DNA of 8,878 nucleotides from an uncultured Lachnospiraceae bacterium. Its GTDB lineage: Bacteria; Bacillota; Clostridia; Lachnospirales; Lachnospiraceae. Positions 1-6,880 of the stretch are shown here, piece after piece; position 1 is the first letter of the stretch; every line of letters begins with the position of its first letter. Both the position numbers and the translations under genes were made by a program. Under the pieces are notes generated by a model. That model made no database searches. It was not told the origin of the DNA and worked only from the letters and a program-made list of their open reading frames with translations. The stretch is from contig CAJTLX010000085.1 of NCBI GenBank assembly GCA_910577165.1, positions 1 through 8,878 on the forward strand, read 5' to 3'.

Positions 1-483
1 CCCCGCGTAGGCGGGGGTGATCCTTACCTTGATGGGCGGCTTTTGCCTTTCTTTCTGTTTTCCCCGCGTAGGCGGGGGTGATCCTCCTCTGATAGTTATG
101 TCCCTGCTGCTGTAGCGGTTTTCCCCGCGTAGGCGGGGGTGATCCCTACATGCAGTGGGAGGACGAAGCACACGGCGGGTTTTCCCCGCGTAGGCGGGGG
201 TGATCCTAAAGCCGCTCGAGCCGTCCCAATGAAAAGTAAGTTTTCCCCGCGTAGGCGGGGGTGATCCCATAACGAGTAAACCAAGAAATAGAAATAATGT
301 GTTTTCCCCGCGTAGGCGGGGGTGATCCTGATAAATGCCTAAGATGCTGGTCATGTATTGAGTTTTCCCCGCGTAGGCGGGGGTGATCCTGATTCCGGCA
401 TGAGTGCTACTTCATCAAAGAAGTTTTCCCCGCGTAGGCGGGGGTGATCCTACCTCGTGTCATTTGATATGTTTCAAAATCTC

Positions 484-511
484 GTTTTCCCCACGTAGGC
501 GGGGGTAATCC
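484..511 (+). repeat. Variant CRISPR repeat (internal, two G-to-A changes)
   Basis: This copy differs from the consensus at repeat positions 10 and 24, both G to A. The first change breaks one pair of the CCCCGC/GCGGGG stem; the second lies in the last eight bases, which would form the 5' handle of the next crRNA. Processing of the spacer on its left (451-483) and loading of the spacer on its right (512-544) may therefore be weakened. The change is seen directly; the functional effect is inference. Confidence 0.9.
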
Positions 512-605
512 TTAACCCCCAATCTACGCTCCGCCGCCCCTGTGGTTTTCCCCGCGTAGGCGGGGGTGATCCTTGCTACCTTTGGATTTTCTGCCAAGTC
601 CATCA

Positions 606-632
606 GTTTTCCCTGCATAGGCGGGGTGATCC
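606..632 (+). repeat. Degenerate terminal CRISPR repeat
   Basis: The last repeat is 27 bases. It has C to T at position 9, G to A at position 12 and one G missing from the GGGGG run. Terminal repeats far from the leader commonly decay in this way, so this copy sets the array's polarity and right boundary. No further repeat is found downstream. Confidence 0.92.
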
Positions 633-852
633 TGTTTGTGTGATGGAATTTTTTCTGAAATTTTTGTCAGCTTAAAGATTTTATGGAAAAAGTGTAAAGG
701 GATATTGATAATATTATGTCTATAGACAGGTCAGATAAAGAGAAATATAGGACTAACTTTAAGAAGACGGTTATCAAGCCCAGAAGATATCCTTAAAAAA
801 GAAATCTAAACATCAATTCTATCAAACAACAAAAAAGCTGGATTTTTCCAGT
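633..852. other. AT-rich intergenic spacer between the CRISPR array and the mutase gene
   Basis: No convincing gene is present. The longest ATG-led frame noticed on the + strand is a 26-codon basic peptide at 716-796; the nearest purine-rich stretch (AAAGGGA, 696-702) is 13 bases upstream, too far for a good ribosome binding site. A small inverted repeat, CTGGA-TTTT-TCCAG, lies at 838-851. It is preceded by six A residues, so on the - strand it would resemble a weak terminator with a T run, though no - strand gene ends here. Otherwise nothing recognisable is seen. Confidence 0.6.
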
Positions 853-882
853 TGGACATGGTATAATTACAGCAGGTATTAT
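853..882 (+). promoter_or_regulatory. Probable promoter region of the phospho-sugar mutase gene (two overlapping -10 elements)
   Basis: A perfect extended -10, TGgTATAAT, lies at 859-867 with only a weak -35 (TGGATT, 839-844, 17-base spacing). A second possible promoter overlaps it: TGGACA at 853-858, 18 bases, then TATTAT at 877-882. Either would start transcription about 55-70 bases before the ATG at 945. The 11-base palindrome GGTATTATACC (875-885) covers the second -10 and the start site predicted from the first; it could be an operator or chance. Read from sequence only. Confidence 0.6.
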
Positions 883-930
883 ACCAACACAGCCACAGCA
901 TTATGCCGTGAGCAATATCATTGTCAAGAA

Positions 931-936
931 AGGAAG
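931..936 (+). promoter_or_regulatory. Ribosome binding site of the mutase gene
   Basis: AGGAAG lies 8 bases before the ATG at 945. It decides that start over the in-frame TTG at 921, which has no such site and would add eight residues not expected before the conserved N-terminus. An ATG at 937 is followed at once by a stop. Confidence 0.8.
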
Positions 937-944
937 ATGTGAAC

Positions 945-2669
945 ATGGGTTATTTGGAGAAGTACAGGGAGTGGTGCGAGAATCCGTATTTTGACGACGC
1001 GACAAGAGCGGAGTTAAAAGCTTTAGAGGGAAACAATGCAGAGATCGAGGATCGGTTTTACCGCGATCTTGAATTTGGTACGGGGGGTTTGCGCGGGGTG
1101 ATTGGCGCAGGAACGAACCGCATGAATCTCTACACCGTGCGCAAGGCAACGCAGGGTCTGGCAAACTTTATCATCAAGGAAGGCGGTCAGGACAAGGGCA
1201 TTGCCATCGCGTATGATTCCCGCAATATGTCCATCGAGTTTTCTGAGGAAGTGGCACTTTGTATGTGTGCGAACGGCATTAAGGCATACCGATTTGAGTC
1301 CCTGCGCCCGACCCCGATGCTCTCCTACGCGCTTCGCACCCTTGGCTGTATTGCGGGCGTGGTGATTACTGCAAGCCACAATCCAGCGGAGTACAACGGC
1401 TACAAGGTTTACTGGGAGGATGGCGCACAGATCACTTATCCAAAGGATGAGTTAATTATCAATGAGGTCAATGAGGTAACCGATTTCAACAATGTAAAGA
1501 CGATGAGCCGGAAGGAGGCTGAGGAGAAGGGGCTTTACCATGTGATTGGCAAGGATATCGATGATCCATATATCGAAACCTTAAAGAAACTGGTGATCCA
1601 TCCGGATATCGTAAAGGAGATGGGCGCAGATCTTGGTATTGTCTACACCCCATTACATGGCACGGGCAATCTGCCGGTGCGCCGTGTGCTTGCGGAGCTT
1701 GGTTTTGAGAAGGTCTATGTAGTTCCAGAGCAGGAGAAGCCGGACGGCAATTTCCCGACTGTTCCTTACCCGAACCCGGAAGATCCAAAGGCATTTGCAC
1801 TGGCACTTAAACTGGCAGAAGAAAAGGGTGCGGAACTTGTGCTTGCGACCGACCCGGATGCGGATCGCTTGGGGGTTTATGCAAAGGACTCCAAGACTGG
1901 CGAGTATCATTCCTTCACGGGAAATATGTCTGGTATGTTGATATGCGAGTATATTTTAAGCCAGAAAAAGGAACTTGGCACGATCGCGGATGATGGTGTG
2001 CTGGTTAAGACCATTGTTTCCACCAACATGGCGGACAAGGTAGCTGAGGAATATGGAATTAAGCTTGTTGAAGTATTGACCGGGTTTAAGTATATTGGTG
2101 AGCAGATTAAATTGTTTGAGCAGAGCGGACATGGTACTTACGAGTTTGGTTTCGAGGAGAGCTATGGCTGTCTGATCGGGACACATGCGAGGGATAAAGA
2201 TGCTGTGGTTGCGGTGATGATGCTTTGCGAGGCAGCAGCGTATTATAAGAAACAGGGGCTTACCCTCTGGGATCAAATGCTTAAAATTTATAATAAGTAC
2301 GGCTTCTTTAAAGAGAGTTTGCAGACCTTAACCCTAAAGGGAATCGAAGGCGCGGGAAAGATCAAGGAGATGATGGAAAATATCCGCAATAATCCGCCAA
2401 AGAAGCTTGGTGATTACACGGTTATGGCATTCCGTGATTACAAGGCAGATACCGTGAAGAATCTTGCCACTGGCGAAGTAACAACAACAGGACTTCCAAA
2501 GTCCAATGTGCTGTATTTTGATCTGGATAATGACGGCTGGGTTTGCGTAAGACCATCCGGCACCGAGCCAAAGATCAAATTTTATATTGGCGTAAAGGGA
2601 GAGAGTTTCGTTGATGCCGAGGCGAAGAATAAGAATTTGACGGACGCGCTGATGGAATTGGCAAAATAA
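945..2669 (+). CDS. pgcA: Phospho-sugar mutase (alpha-phosphoglucomutase / phosphohexomutase family)
   Basis: A cytoplasmic enzyme of 574 residues that moves phosphate between C1 and C6 of a hexose, most likely glucose 1-phosphate and glucose 6-phosphate, linking sugar breakdown with UDP-glucose, glycogen and cell-surface glycan synthesis. All four signature loops of the alpha-D-phosphohexomutase superfamily are present in order: the phosphoserine loop TASHNP (Ser144), the metal-binding loop DPDADR (303-308), the sugar-specificity loop GFEESYG (402-408) and the C-terminal phosphate-binding loop RPSGTEPK (536-543). The N-terminal FGTGGLRG (44-51) is also typical. Length and the GFEES loop fit the Bacillus PgcA / PGM2 type of about 580 residues rather than GlmM (about 450). 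It is transcribed alone, between its own promoter region and a strong terminator. Family assignment is secure; glucose over mannose specificity is inferred from the loop, and the symbol follows the Bacillus homologue. Confidence 0.95.
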   Translation: MGYLEKYREWCENPYFDDATRAELKALEGNNAEIEDRFYRDLEFGTGGLRGVIGAGTNRMNLYTVRKATQGLANFIIKEGGQDKGIAIAYDSRNMSIEFSEEVALCMCANGIKAYRFESLRPTPMLSYALRTLGCIAGVVITASHNPAEYNGYKVYWEDGAQITYPKDELIINEVNEVTDFNNVKTMSRKEAEEKGLYHVIGKDIDDPYIETLKKLVIHPDIVKEMGADLGIVYTPLHGTGNLPVRRVLAELGFEKVYVVPEQEKPDGNFPTVPYPNPEDPKAFALALKLAEEKGAELVLATDPDADRLGVYAKDSKTGEYHSFTGNMSGMLICEYILSQKKELGTIADDGVLVKTIVSTNMADKVAEEYGIKLVEVLTGFKYIGEQIKLFEQSGHGTYEFGFEESYGCLIGTHARDKDAVVAVMMLCEAAAYYKKQGLTLWDQMLKIYNKYGFFKESLQTLTLKGIEGAGKIKEMMENIRNNPPKKLGDYTVMAFRDYKADTVKNLATGEVTTTGLPKSNVLYFDLDNDGWVCVRPSGTEPKIKFYIGVKGESFVDAEAKNKNLTDALMELAK

Positions 2670-2910
2670 ATAGGATATGGATCCGATGGATGAAAGTTGG
2701 ACTGCATAAAGGCTAAGATATCCGCAAGAATCGTGGGGGGAAGTTCTCTTCCCTGCGCATAGAGAAGGGGATTTGCTGTATTTATTTATACAGTAAATTC
2801 CCTTTTCGTTGTATAAAAATGGGTGAAATCAAAATAACTTAATTTTCCGTGAGGACGGGAACCATATCTTAGAAAAACAGGCTACCTATAACCTAAACAT
2901 AAATCTTTTA
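2670..2910. other. Intergenic region between mutase and arabinofuranosidase genes
   Basis: No gene is seen. From left to right it holds a short hairpin GGGAAG-TTCT-CTTCCC (2738-2753), the main terminator (2762-2810), and an AT-rich stretch with a weak hairpin CCGT-GAGG-ACGG (2847-2858). The promoter and operators of the next operon follow at 2911. Confidence 0.7.
2762..2810 (+). terminator. Rho-independent terminator of the mutase gene
   Basis: A 16-pair stem with two G-U wobbles joins 2765-2780 (AAGGGGATTTGCTGTA) to 2789-2804 (TACAGTAAATTCCCTT) across an 8-base AT loop, and can extend outward to 2762 and 2807. The 3' arm runs into TTTTCGTT. It lies about 95 bases after the mutase stop codon. 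The reverse strand has no T run after the stem, so it serves the + strand. It separates the mutase from the downstream operon. Confidence 0.9.
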
Positions 2911-2939
2911 TTGACAAACTAATGGAATTAGTTTATACT
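2911..2939 (+). promoter_or_regulatory. Strong sigma-A promoter of the arabinofuranosidase operon
   Basis: TTGACA (2911-2916), a 17-base spacer and TATACT (2934-2939) match the vegetative promoter consensus at 11 of 12 positions with ideal spacing. Transcription should begin near 2945-2947, giving a leader of about 100 bases before the ATG at 3049. The spacer and the start site are each covered by one copy of a palindrome (2916-2934 and 2941-2959), so this intrinsically strong promoter is probably repressed until induced. Confidence 0.92.
2916..2934. promoter_or_regulatory. Operator 1: palindrome between the -35 and -10
   Basis: AAACTAAT-GGA-ATTAGTTT is a perfect inverted repeat with 8-base arms. 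It runs from the last base of the -35 box, through the spacer, to the first base of the -10 box, so a bound dimer would block RNA polymerase. It shares the core ACTAATG..ATTAGT with operator 2, whose centre is 25 bases downstream. The size suits a TetR- or MarR-type dimer; which protein binds is inference. Confidence 0.82.
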
Positions 2940-2940
2940 G

Positions 2941-2959
2941 ATACTAATGCCATTAGTTT
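2941..2959. promoter_or_regulatory. Operator 2: second palindrome over the transcription start
   Basis: ACTAAT-GCC-ATTAGT (2943-2957) is a perfect 6-base-arm inverted repeat and repeats the core of operator 1 with a different centre. It begins two bases after the -10 box and covers the predicted start site. No further paired copy was found by eye in the window; a lone ACTAATG half-site at 6596-6602 inside the transporter gene looks accidental. Confidence 0.8.
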
Positions 2960-3033
2960 ATTGATTTTAAACGGGCATTTTGGAAAGTTTTTTTCTGAAA
3001 AGAAAAGTTCTTCTCTGGATAGGACAGAATAAA

Positions 3034-3039
3034 AGGAGG
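3034..3039 (+). promoter_or_regulatory. Ribosome binding site of the arabinofuranosidase gene
   Basis: AGGAGG sits 9 bases before the ATG at 3049. It fixes the start there rather than at the in-frame TTG at 2980, which lacks such a site and would add 23 residues with no match to the family N-terminus. Confidence 0.9.
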
Positions 3040-3048
3040 GATCAAGGT

Positions 3049-5493
3049 ATGGCAAAATTTAATGTAACCACGAAAAAACGGCGTTTTGCAGTGGAGCCAT
3101 CACTGTATGGACTGTTTTTCGAGGATATCAACCGAGCGGGGGATGGTGGACTGTATCCGGAACTTTTGAGGAACCGGGTTTTTGAGGACAGCTTATATCC
3201 AAAAGATCTGACCGAACAGGACGGAGATCTGATGAATGCTACCGGCTGGAAATATGAATACCAAAAGGGCGAGGGATTAAAACGCTGGAAAGGATATGCG
3301 GAACCGACGGATATCCCCGCATGGTATGGCGAGAATGCAAAGCTTTCTCTGTGTCAGGATCATACGCTGAACCCGAAGAGAAAGACCGCTTTAGAGATTG
3401 CATTCCAACCGGGCGGAATGGCATACAATATCGGTTTTTGTGGAGTCGCTGTAAGAGAAAATGAGGTTTACCAATTATTGCTCTTTGCCAAGACAAACGA
3501 ACCACAGGAATTGGAAATTTCCCTGCGTTCTGACGGGGAAATCTTAGCCTGTGAGAAACTGATCCTTTCAGGAAAAGGCTTTATTCAATATAATCTGGCA
3601 CTGGTTCCCAAAAGGACGACAAAGGACGCAAAATTCTGTCTTTCCTCTGAAAAGGGCTGTAGAGTAGTACTTGGCTATATCTCATTGATGCCTGCAAATA
3701 CCTATCATGGACACGGACTTAGAAAAGATTTATGTGAAAAATTAGAGGATCTTTCCCCGGCATTTCTTCGTTTTCCAGGCGGTTGTATTGTGGAAGGATT
3801 TTCCAAATCCACGGTCAAACGGTTTAAAACTATGGTAGGTCCTGTGTGGGAACGCCCGACCTTGTTAAATCTCTGGAGTTATAATTCCACGGAAGGTCTA
3901 GGATTTCATGAGTACTTGCAGTTCTGTGAAGACCTGGGAACGGACGCATTGTATGTCTGCAACTGTGGGATGACCTGTCAGGCGCGCAACTGTATTTTGA
4001 TGAGTGAGGACGAAGTTGAGGATATGCTTGATGATACTCTCTGCGCACTGGAATACGCTATGGGAGAAGAGAATACTACCTGGGGCGCGCTGCGTGCAAA
4101 GATGGGGCATCCCGCACCGTTTTCGCTGCGCTATTTAGAGATTGGCAATGAAAATAACGGAGAGGAATATGAGGCGCGCTATGAGCGTTTTCGCAAAGTA
4201 ATTGCAGAAAAATATCCGGATCTAATTATTATCGCTAATACCCATGTAGAAAAATCGGGGCTGGCTCTTGACATTGCTGATGAGCATTTTTATGACAAGC
4301 CGGAGTGGTTTGCGGAGAATACACATTTTTATGATACATACGACCGCAAAGGACCAGGAATTTTTGTCGGGGAATTTGCTGTGGTTGCGGGCGCGATCCG
4401 TACGCTGTATGCCGCCGTTGCGGAGGCAATGTTTATGGTGGGCATGGAGCGCAATCAGGATATTGTAAAATTAGCTGCCTACGCGCCGCTGTTTGAAAAT
4501 GTAAAATATGCTGCATGGGAGCCAAACCTTATCGCTTTTGACGGGCTGGACAATTATGCGATTCCTTCCTATTATGTCTGGCGGTTGTTTGGGCAAAACC
4601 GTGGGAAATATGTGCTGGAAAGTCATCAGGAATGTGACAGTGTCTACGCGCCTTACCTAAAGGGTGGTCCTTGTCTGACGGGATCATTTGATATGTGTTT
4701 TCGAAATGCGCACTGGAAGGGGGAGGAAGTCGCACCGGAACACTTTTTATTTGGAAGTGTGAAAAAATGCGGGGACGGAAGTTTTGTGACCATACCATCC
4801 GAGGACTCGGAGGAAGCAGAGCGGGCAAAACGTTTTGCAATGGAAAATACCGTGCTGATCACAATGGGAAATGATCTGACCTCAAGGGAAGGCAGCTTTG
4901 AAATAGAGATCTTCGCAAAAGAGGGGGGCGAGATTGGAATCGGAATGTTTGCCACACCTTACGGCGAGGCCAGAAACAGCGAGGACAGCCCATGGAACCT
5001 CTTTGCCGTGCAGCCGGTGCGCTGGTCAGTAAAGGATGGCGTAAGTAATCTGCAGATGGGCGTTGGGTTTAGGAAATACAATTTGACTGAACCTGTAGAG
5101 ATTACATTGGAATCCGGAGATTATCACCATTTTTGCATGGAAACGGACGGTAAGACACTGTGCTGTAAAATAGACGGCAATCTTATTATGGAAGCAGAAT
5201 TGCCACACTACGATGAGATTCAGACTGTCGCGCTGGAAGATAATGAAGAAATTCTCCTCAAGATCGTAAATATTGCCGGGGAGAGCCGCCCGGTGGAAAT
5301 TTGCCTGGATACCACAGTTGAACCAAACTATACGGCAGGAGTAATTGCGGGGGAACCTTCGGATAAAAACAGCCTGATAGAACCCGAGGCGGTGACGGAA
5401 CACTGGTCATCTTTCGATGGGGCAGATCGCTGCTTTACCCATACCGTTCCAGCAAACTCTGTAACCGTCCTGCGCCTGAAAAAGAAAGCATAG
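3049..5493 (+). CDS. Alpha-L-arabinofuranosidase, glycoside hydrolase family 51 (long form)
   Basis: Predicted to release terminal alpha-L-arabinofuranose from arabinoxylan, arabinan or arabinosylated small molecules by the retaining mechanism. It has 814 residues and no signal peptide, so it should act in the cytoplasm. In order: an N-terminal segment with SLYGLFFEDINRAGDGGLYP (18-37), typical of GH51; a beta-sandwich carbohydrate-binding-like region (about 65-215); and a (beta/alpha)8 barrel with LRFPGG (240-245), the acid/base Glu368 in IGNENNG, and the likely nucleophile Glu442 in FVGEFAV. The C-terminal beta domain then appears interrupted by an extra lectin-like module (about 597-735) before it resumes to the end. 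Short GH51 enzymes have about 500 residues; this is the long, plant-like layout. It is the first gene of an operon, 31 bases before the transporter gene. The family call is firm; the natural substrate and exact domain limits are inferred. Confidence 0.93.
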   Translation: MAKFNVTTKKRRFAVEPSLYGLFFEDINRAGDGGLYPELLRNRVFEDSLYPKDLTEQDGDLMNATGWKYEYQKGEGLKRWKGYAEPTDIPAWYGENAKLSLCQDHTLNPKRKTALEIAFQPGGMAYNIGFCGVAVRENEVYQLLLFAKTNEPQELEISLRSDGEILACEKLILSGKGFIQYNLALVPKRTTKDAKFCLSSEKGCRVVLGYISLMPANTYHGHGLRKDLCEKLEDLSPAFLRFPGGCIVEGFSKSTVKRFKTMVGPVWERPTLLNLWSYNSTEGLGFHEYLQFCEDLGTDALYVCNCGMTCQARNCILMSEDEVEDMLDDTLCALEYAMGEENTTWGALRAKMGHPAPFSLRYLEIGNENNGEEYEARYERFRKVIAEKYPDLIIIANTHVEKSGLALDIADEHFYDKPEWFAENTHFYDTYDRKGPGIFVGEFAVVAGAIRTLYAAVAEAMFMVGMERNQDIVKLAAYAPLFENVKYAAWEPNLIAFDGLDNYAIPSYYVWRLFGQNRGKYVLESHQECDSVYAPYLKGGPCLTGSFDMCFRNAHWKGEEVAPEHFLFGSVKKCGDGSFVTIPSEDSEEAERAKRFAMENTVLITMGNDLTSREGSFEIEIFAKEGGEIGIGMFATPYGEARNSEDSPWNLFAVQPVRWSVKDGVSNLQMGVGFRKYNLTEPVEITLESGDYHHFCMETDGKTLCCKIDGNLIMEAELPHYDEIQTVALEDNEEILLKIVNIAGESRPVEICLDTTVEPNYTAGVIAGEPSDKNSLIEPEAVTEHWSSFDGADRCFTHTVPANSVTVLRLKKKA

Positions 5494-5524
5494 AAAGAAT
5501 ATCGGCGGAAAGGTAGAGCGTAAA

Positions 5525-6880
5525 ATGGGGCTTATTCGAGATAAAGAGTTTTACCGGCAGACGATGGCGATCGCTATTCCCATAGCTCTCCAAAATATGA
5601 TCACCATCGGTGTAAATTTAATGGATAATGTGATGGTTGGCTCTCTTGGGGAGGATGTTTTGTCAGGAACTTCGCTGGCAAATCAATATATCAGTATTTT
5701 TCATATCTGCTGTATGGGACTTGGCATGGGAACCAGTGTGCTTACCGCACGCTTCTGGGGAATGCGAAATATTGACGCGTTGAAAAAATCCATAACACTG
5801 ATGCTGCGTTTCTGTATTGGGCTTGCCATTTTATTTATGCTTCCGGCATTTTTTCTGCCCGGTGTACTGATGCGGCTGTATACTCCAGAGGATGCGGTAA
5901 TTGCCCAAGGGATCTTATATTATCACTGGATCTGGCCTTGCTTTTTGCTGCAGGGATTGTCCTTAACCTGTACAATTGTTCTGCGGAGCGTTGGACAGGT
6001 GTGCCTCCCGCTCTACACTTCCATCGGTGCGTTTTTTGTCAATGTATTTTTCAATTATATTTTTATTTTTGGAAAATTCGGTATGCCGAGAATGGAAATT
6101 CAGGGGGCAGCACTGGGAACACTGCTTGCAAGACTTTTTGAATTTGTTGTGATCTGCGGATATTTTTTCTGGAAAGAAAAGGAAATTCGCTATCGTATTC
6201 ATGATCTTTGGGAAAAATGCGGCAGTCTGCTAACCGAATATATCAATATCGGTCTTCCTGTATTTATTTCTGACGCGCTCTTGGCACTTGGGAATTCAGC
6301 GGTTGCTATGGTTATGGGAAGAATTGGAAAAACATTTGTCTCCGCAAATTCGATTACCTTTATCACACAGCAGCTTAGCACGGTAATGATTCAGGGGATC
6401 TGTCAGGCAGGCTGTATTGTAACGGGACATACCTTAGGGCGGGGAGAGAGGGAGGAGGCACAAAAGCAGGCCTGGAAATTTCTCTGGTTGGGAATTGGGA
6501 TCGGTGCCCTTGCCGGTGTGATTATTCTGCTTATCAGTGACACAGTAATTGGCTTTTATAATATTACAGAGGAAACAAAGGCGATTGCGAGGCAACTAAT
6601 GCGGGCAATTTCTCTGATCGTGGTCTTCCAGTCAATGAACAGCATTATGATGAAGGGAGTTTTGCGCGGTGGTGGGGATACCAAATTTTTGATGGCGGCG
6701 GATATTTTGTTTCTTTGGATAGCGAGTGTTCCACTCGGCGCGCTTGCGGGACTGGTCTGGGAACTTCCCGCATTCTGGGTCTATTTTTTCTTAAAAATTG
6801 ACCAGATCATCAAATCATTCTGGTGTGTGTTCCGGCTAAGAAGTGGAAAATGGATGAAGGGGATCCATGGAAAAGGATGA
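5525..6880 (+). CDS. MATE family efflux transporter
   Basis: A multidrug and toxic compound extrusion protein of the inner membrane that exports small, often cationic or aromatic compounds using a sodium or proton gradient. It has 451 residues, the usual length, with about twelve hydrophobic helices (roughly 13-35, 50-72, 92-113, 131-153, 163-185, 195-216, 241-262, 275-300, 318-338, 356-378, 390-410 and 414-434). Family marks include the helix 1 stretch ending MDNVMVGSLG (33-42), VNVFFNYIFIFG (172-183) and RGGGDTKF (381-388), plus the two-fold repeat of six helices. The ATG at 5525 follows AAAGGT (5509-5514) and lies 31 bases after the arabinofuranosidase stop, with no terminator between them. 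Its place between two hydrolases suggests that it exports a product or inducer of theirs; this is inference and the substrate cannot be read from sequence. Confidence 0.95.
   Translation: MGLIRDKEFYRQTMAIAIPIALQNMITIGVNLMDNVMVGSLGEDVLSGTSLANQYISIFHICCMGLGMGTSVLTARFWGMRNIDALKKSITLMLRFCIGLAILFMLPAFFLPGVLMRLYTPEDAVIAQGILYYHWIWPCFLLQGLSLTCTIVLRSVGQVCLPLYTSIGAFFVNVFFNYIFIFGKFGMPRMEIQGAALGTLLARLFEFVVICGYFFWKEKEIRYRIHDLWEKCGSLLTEYINIGLPVFISDALLALGNSAVAMVMGRIGKTFVSANSITFITQQLSTVMIQGICQAGCIVTGHTLGRGEREEAQKQAWKFLWLGIGIGALAGVIILLISDTVIGFYNITEETKAIARQLMRAISLIVVFQSMNSIMMKGVLRGGGDTKFLMAADILFLWIASVPLGALAGLVWELPAFWVYFFLKIDQIIKSFWCVFRLRSGKWMKGIHGKG

Larger units (their letters stand above)
1..632 (+). CRISPR. 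Type I-E-like CRISPR array, leader-distal end (11 repeats, 10 spacers)
   Basis: A 28-base repeat recurs with an exact 61-base period, starting at 57, 118, 179, 240, 301, 362, 423, 484, 545 and 606; a first copy lacks its 5' end at the window edge (1-23). The repeat begins GTTTTCCCCGCG, ends GGGGGTGATCC, and contains the hairpin CCCCGC-GTAG-GCGGGG. All ten spacers are 33 bases (24-56, 85-117, 146-178, 207-239, 268-300, 329-361, 390-422, 451-483, 512-544, 573-605). Repeat length, hairpin and the 61-base period are those of type I-E arrays, whose transcripts Cas6e cuts at the hairpin base to make guides for Cascade. The orientation matches I-E repeats read away from the leader (GTT...CCCC first), and the right-most repeat is degenerate, so the leader and cas genes should lie to the left, outside the window. 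Subtype is inferred from the repeat alone because no cas gene is visible. Confidence 0.98.

Noticed and set aside
96..284. Minus-strand frame of 62 codons across the CRISPR repeats
   Set aside because: It is a repeat translation: the peptide cycles through PRLRGEN, PPPTRGK and PAYAGKT, the well-known false protein from I-E-like arrays.
451..483. 13-base match (TCATTTGATATGT) between spacer 8 and the arabinofuranosidase gene at 4684-4696, as possible self-targeting
   Set aside because: The match is in the middle of the spacer (positions 10-22), not the seed, and breaks off on both sides; with ten spacers against this much sequence it is compatible with chance.
921..944. Upstream TTG start for the phospho-sugar mutase
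   Set aside because: AGGAAG at 931-936 lies inside this extension and is well placed for the ATG at 945.
2980..3048. Upstream TTG start giving 23 more residues on the arabinofuranosidase
   Set aside because: No ribosome binding site precedes it, whereas AGGAGG lies 9 bases before the ATG at 3049 and the family N-terminus begins right there.
5026..5403. 125-codon minus-strand frame inside the arabinofuranosidase gene, and similar antisense frames elsewhere
   Set aside because: They lie fully within well-supported + strand genes, show no recognisable domains and are expected shadows of their codon use.
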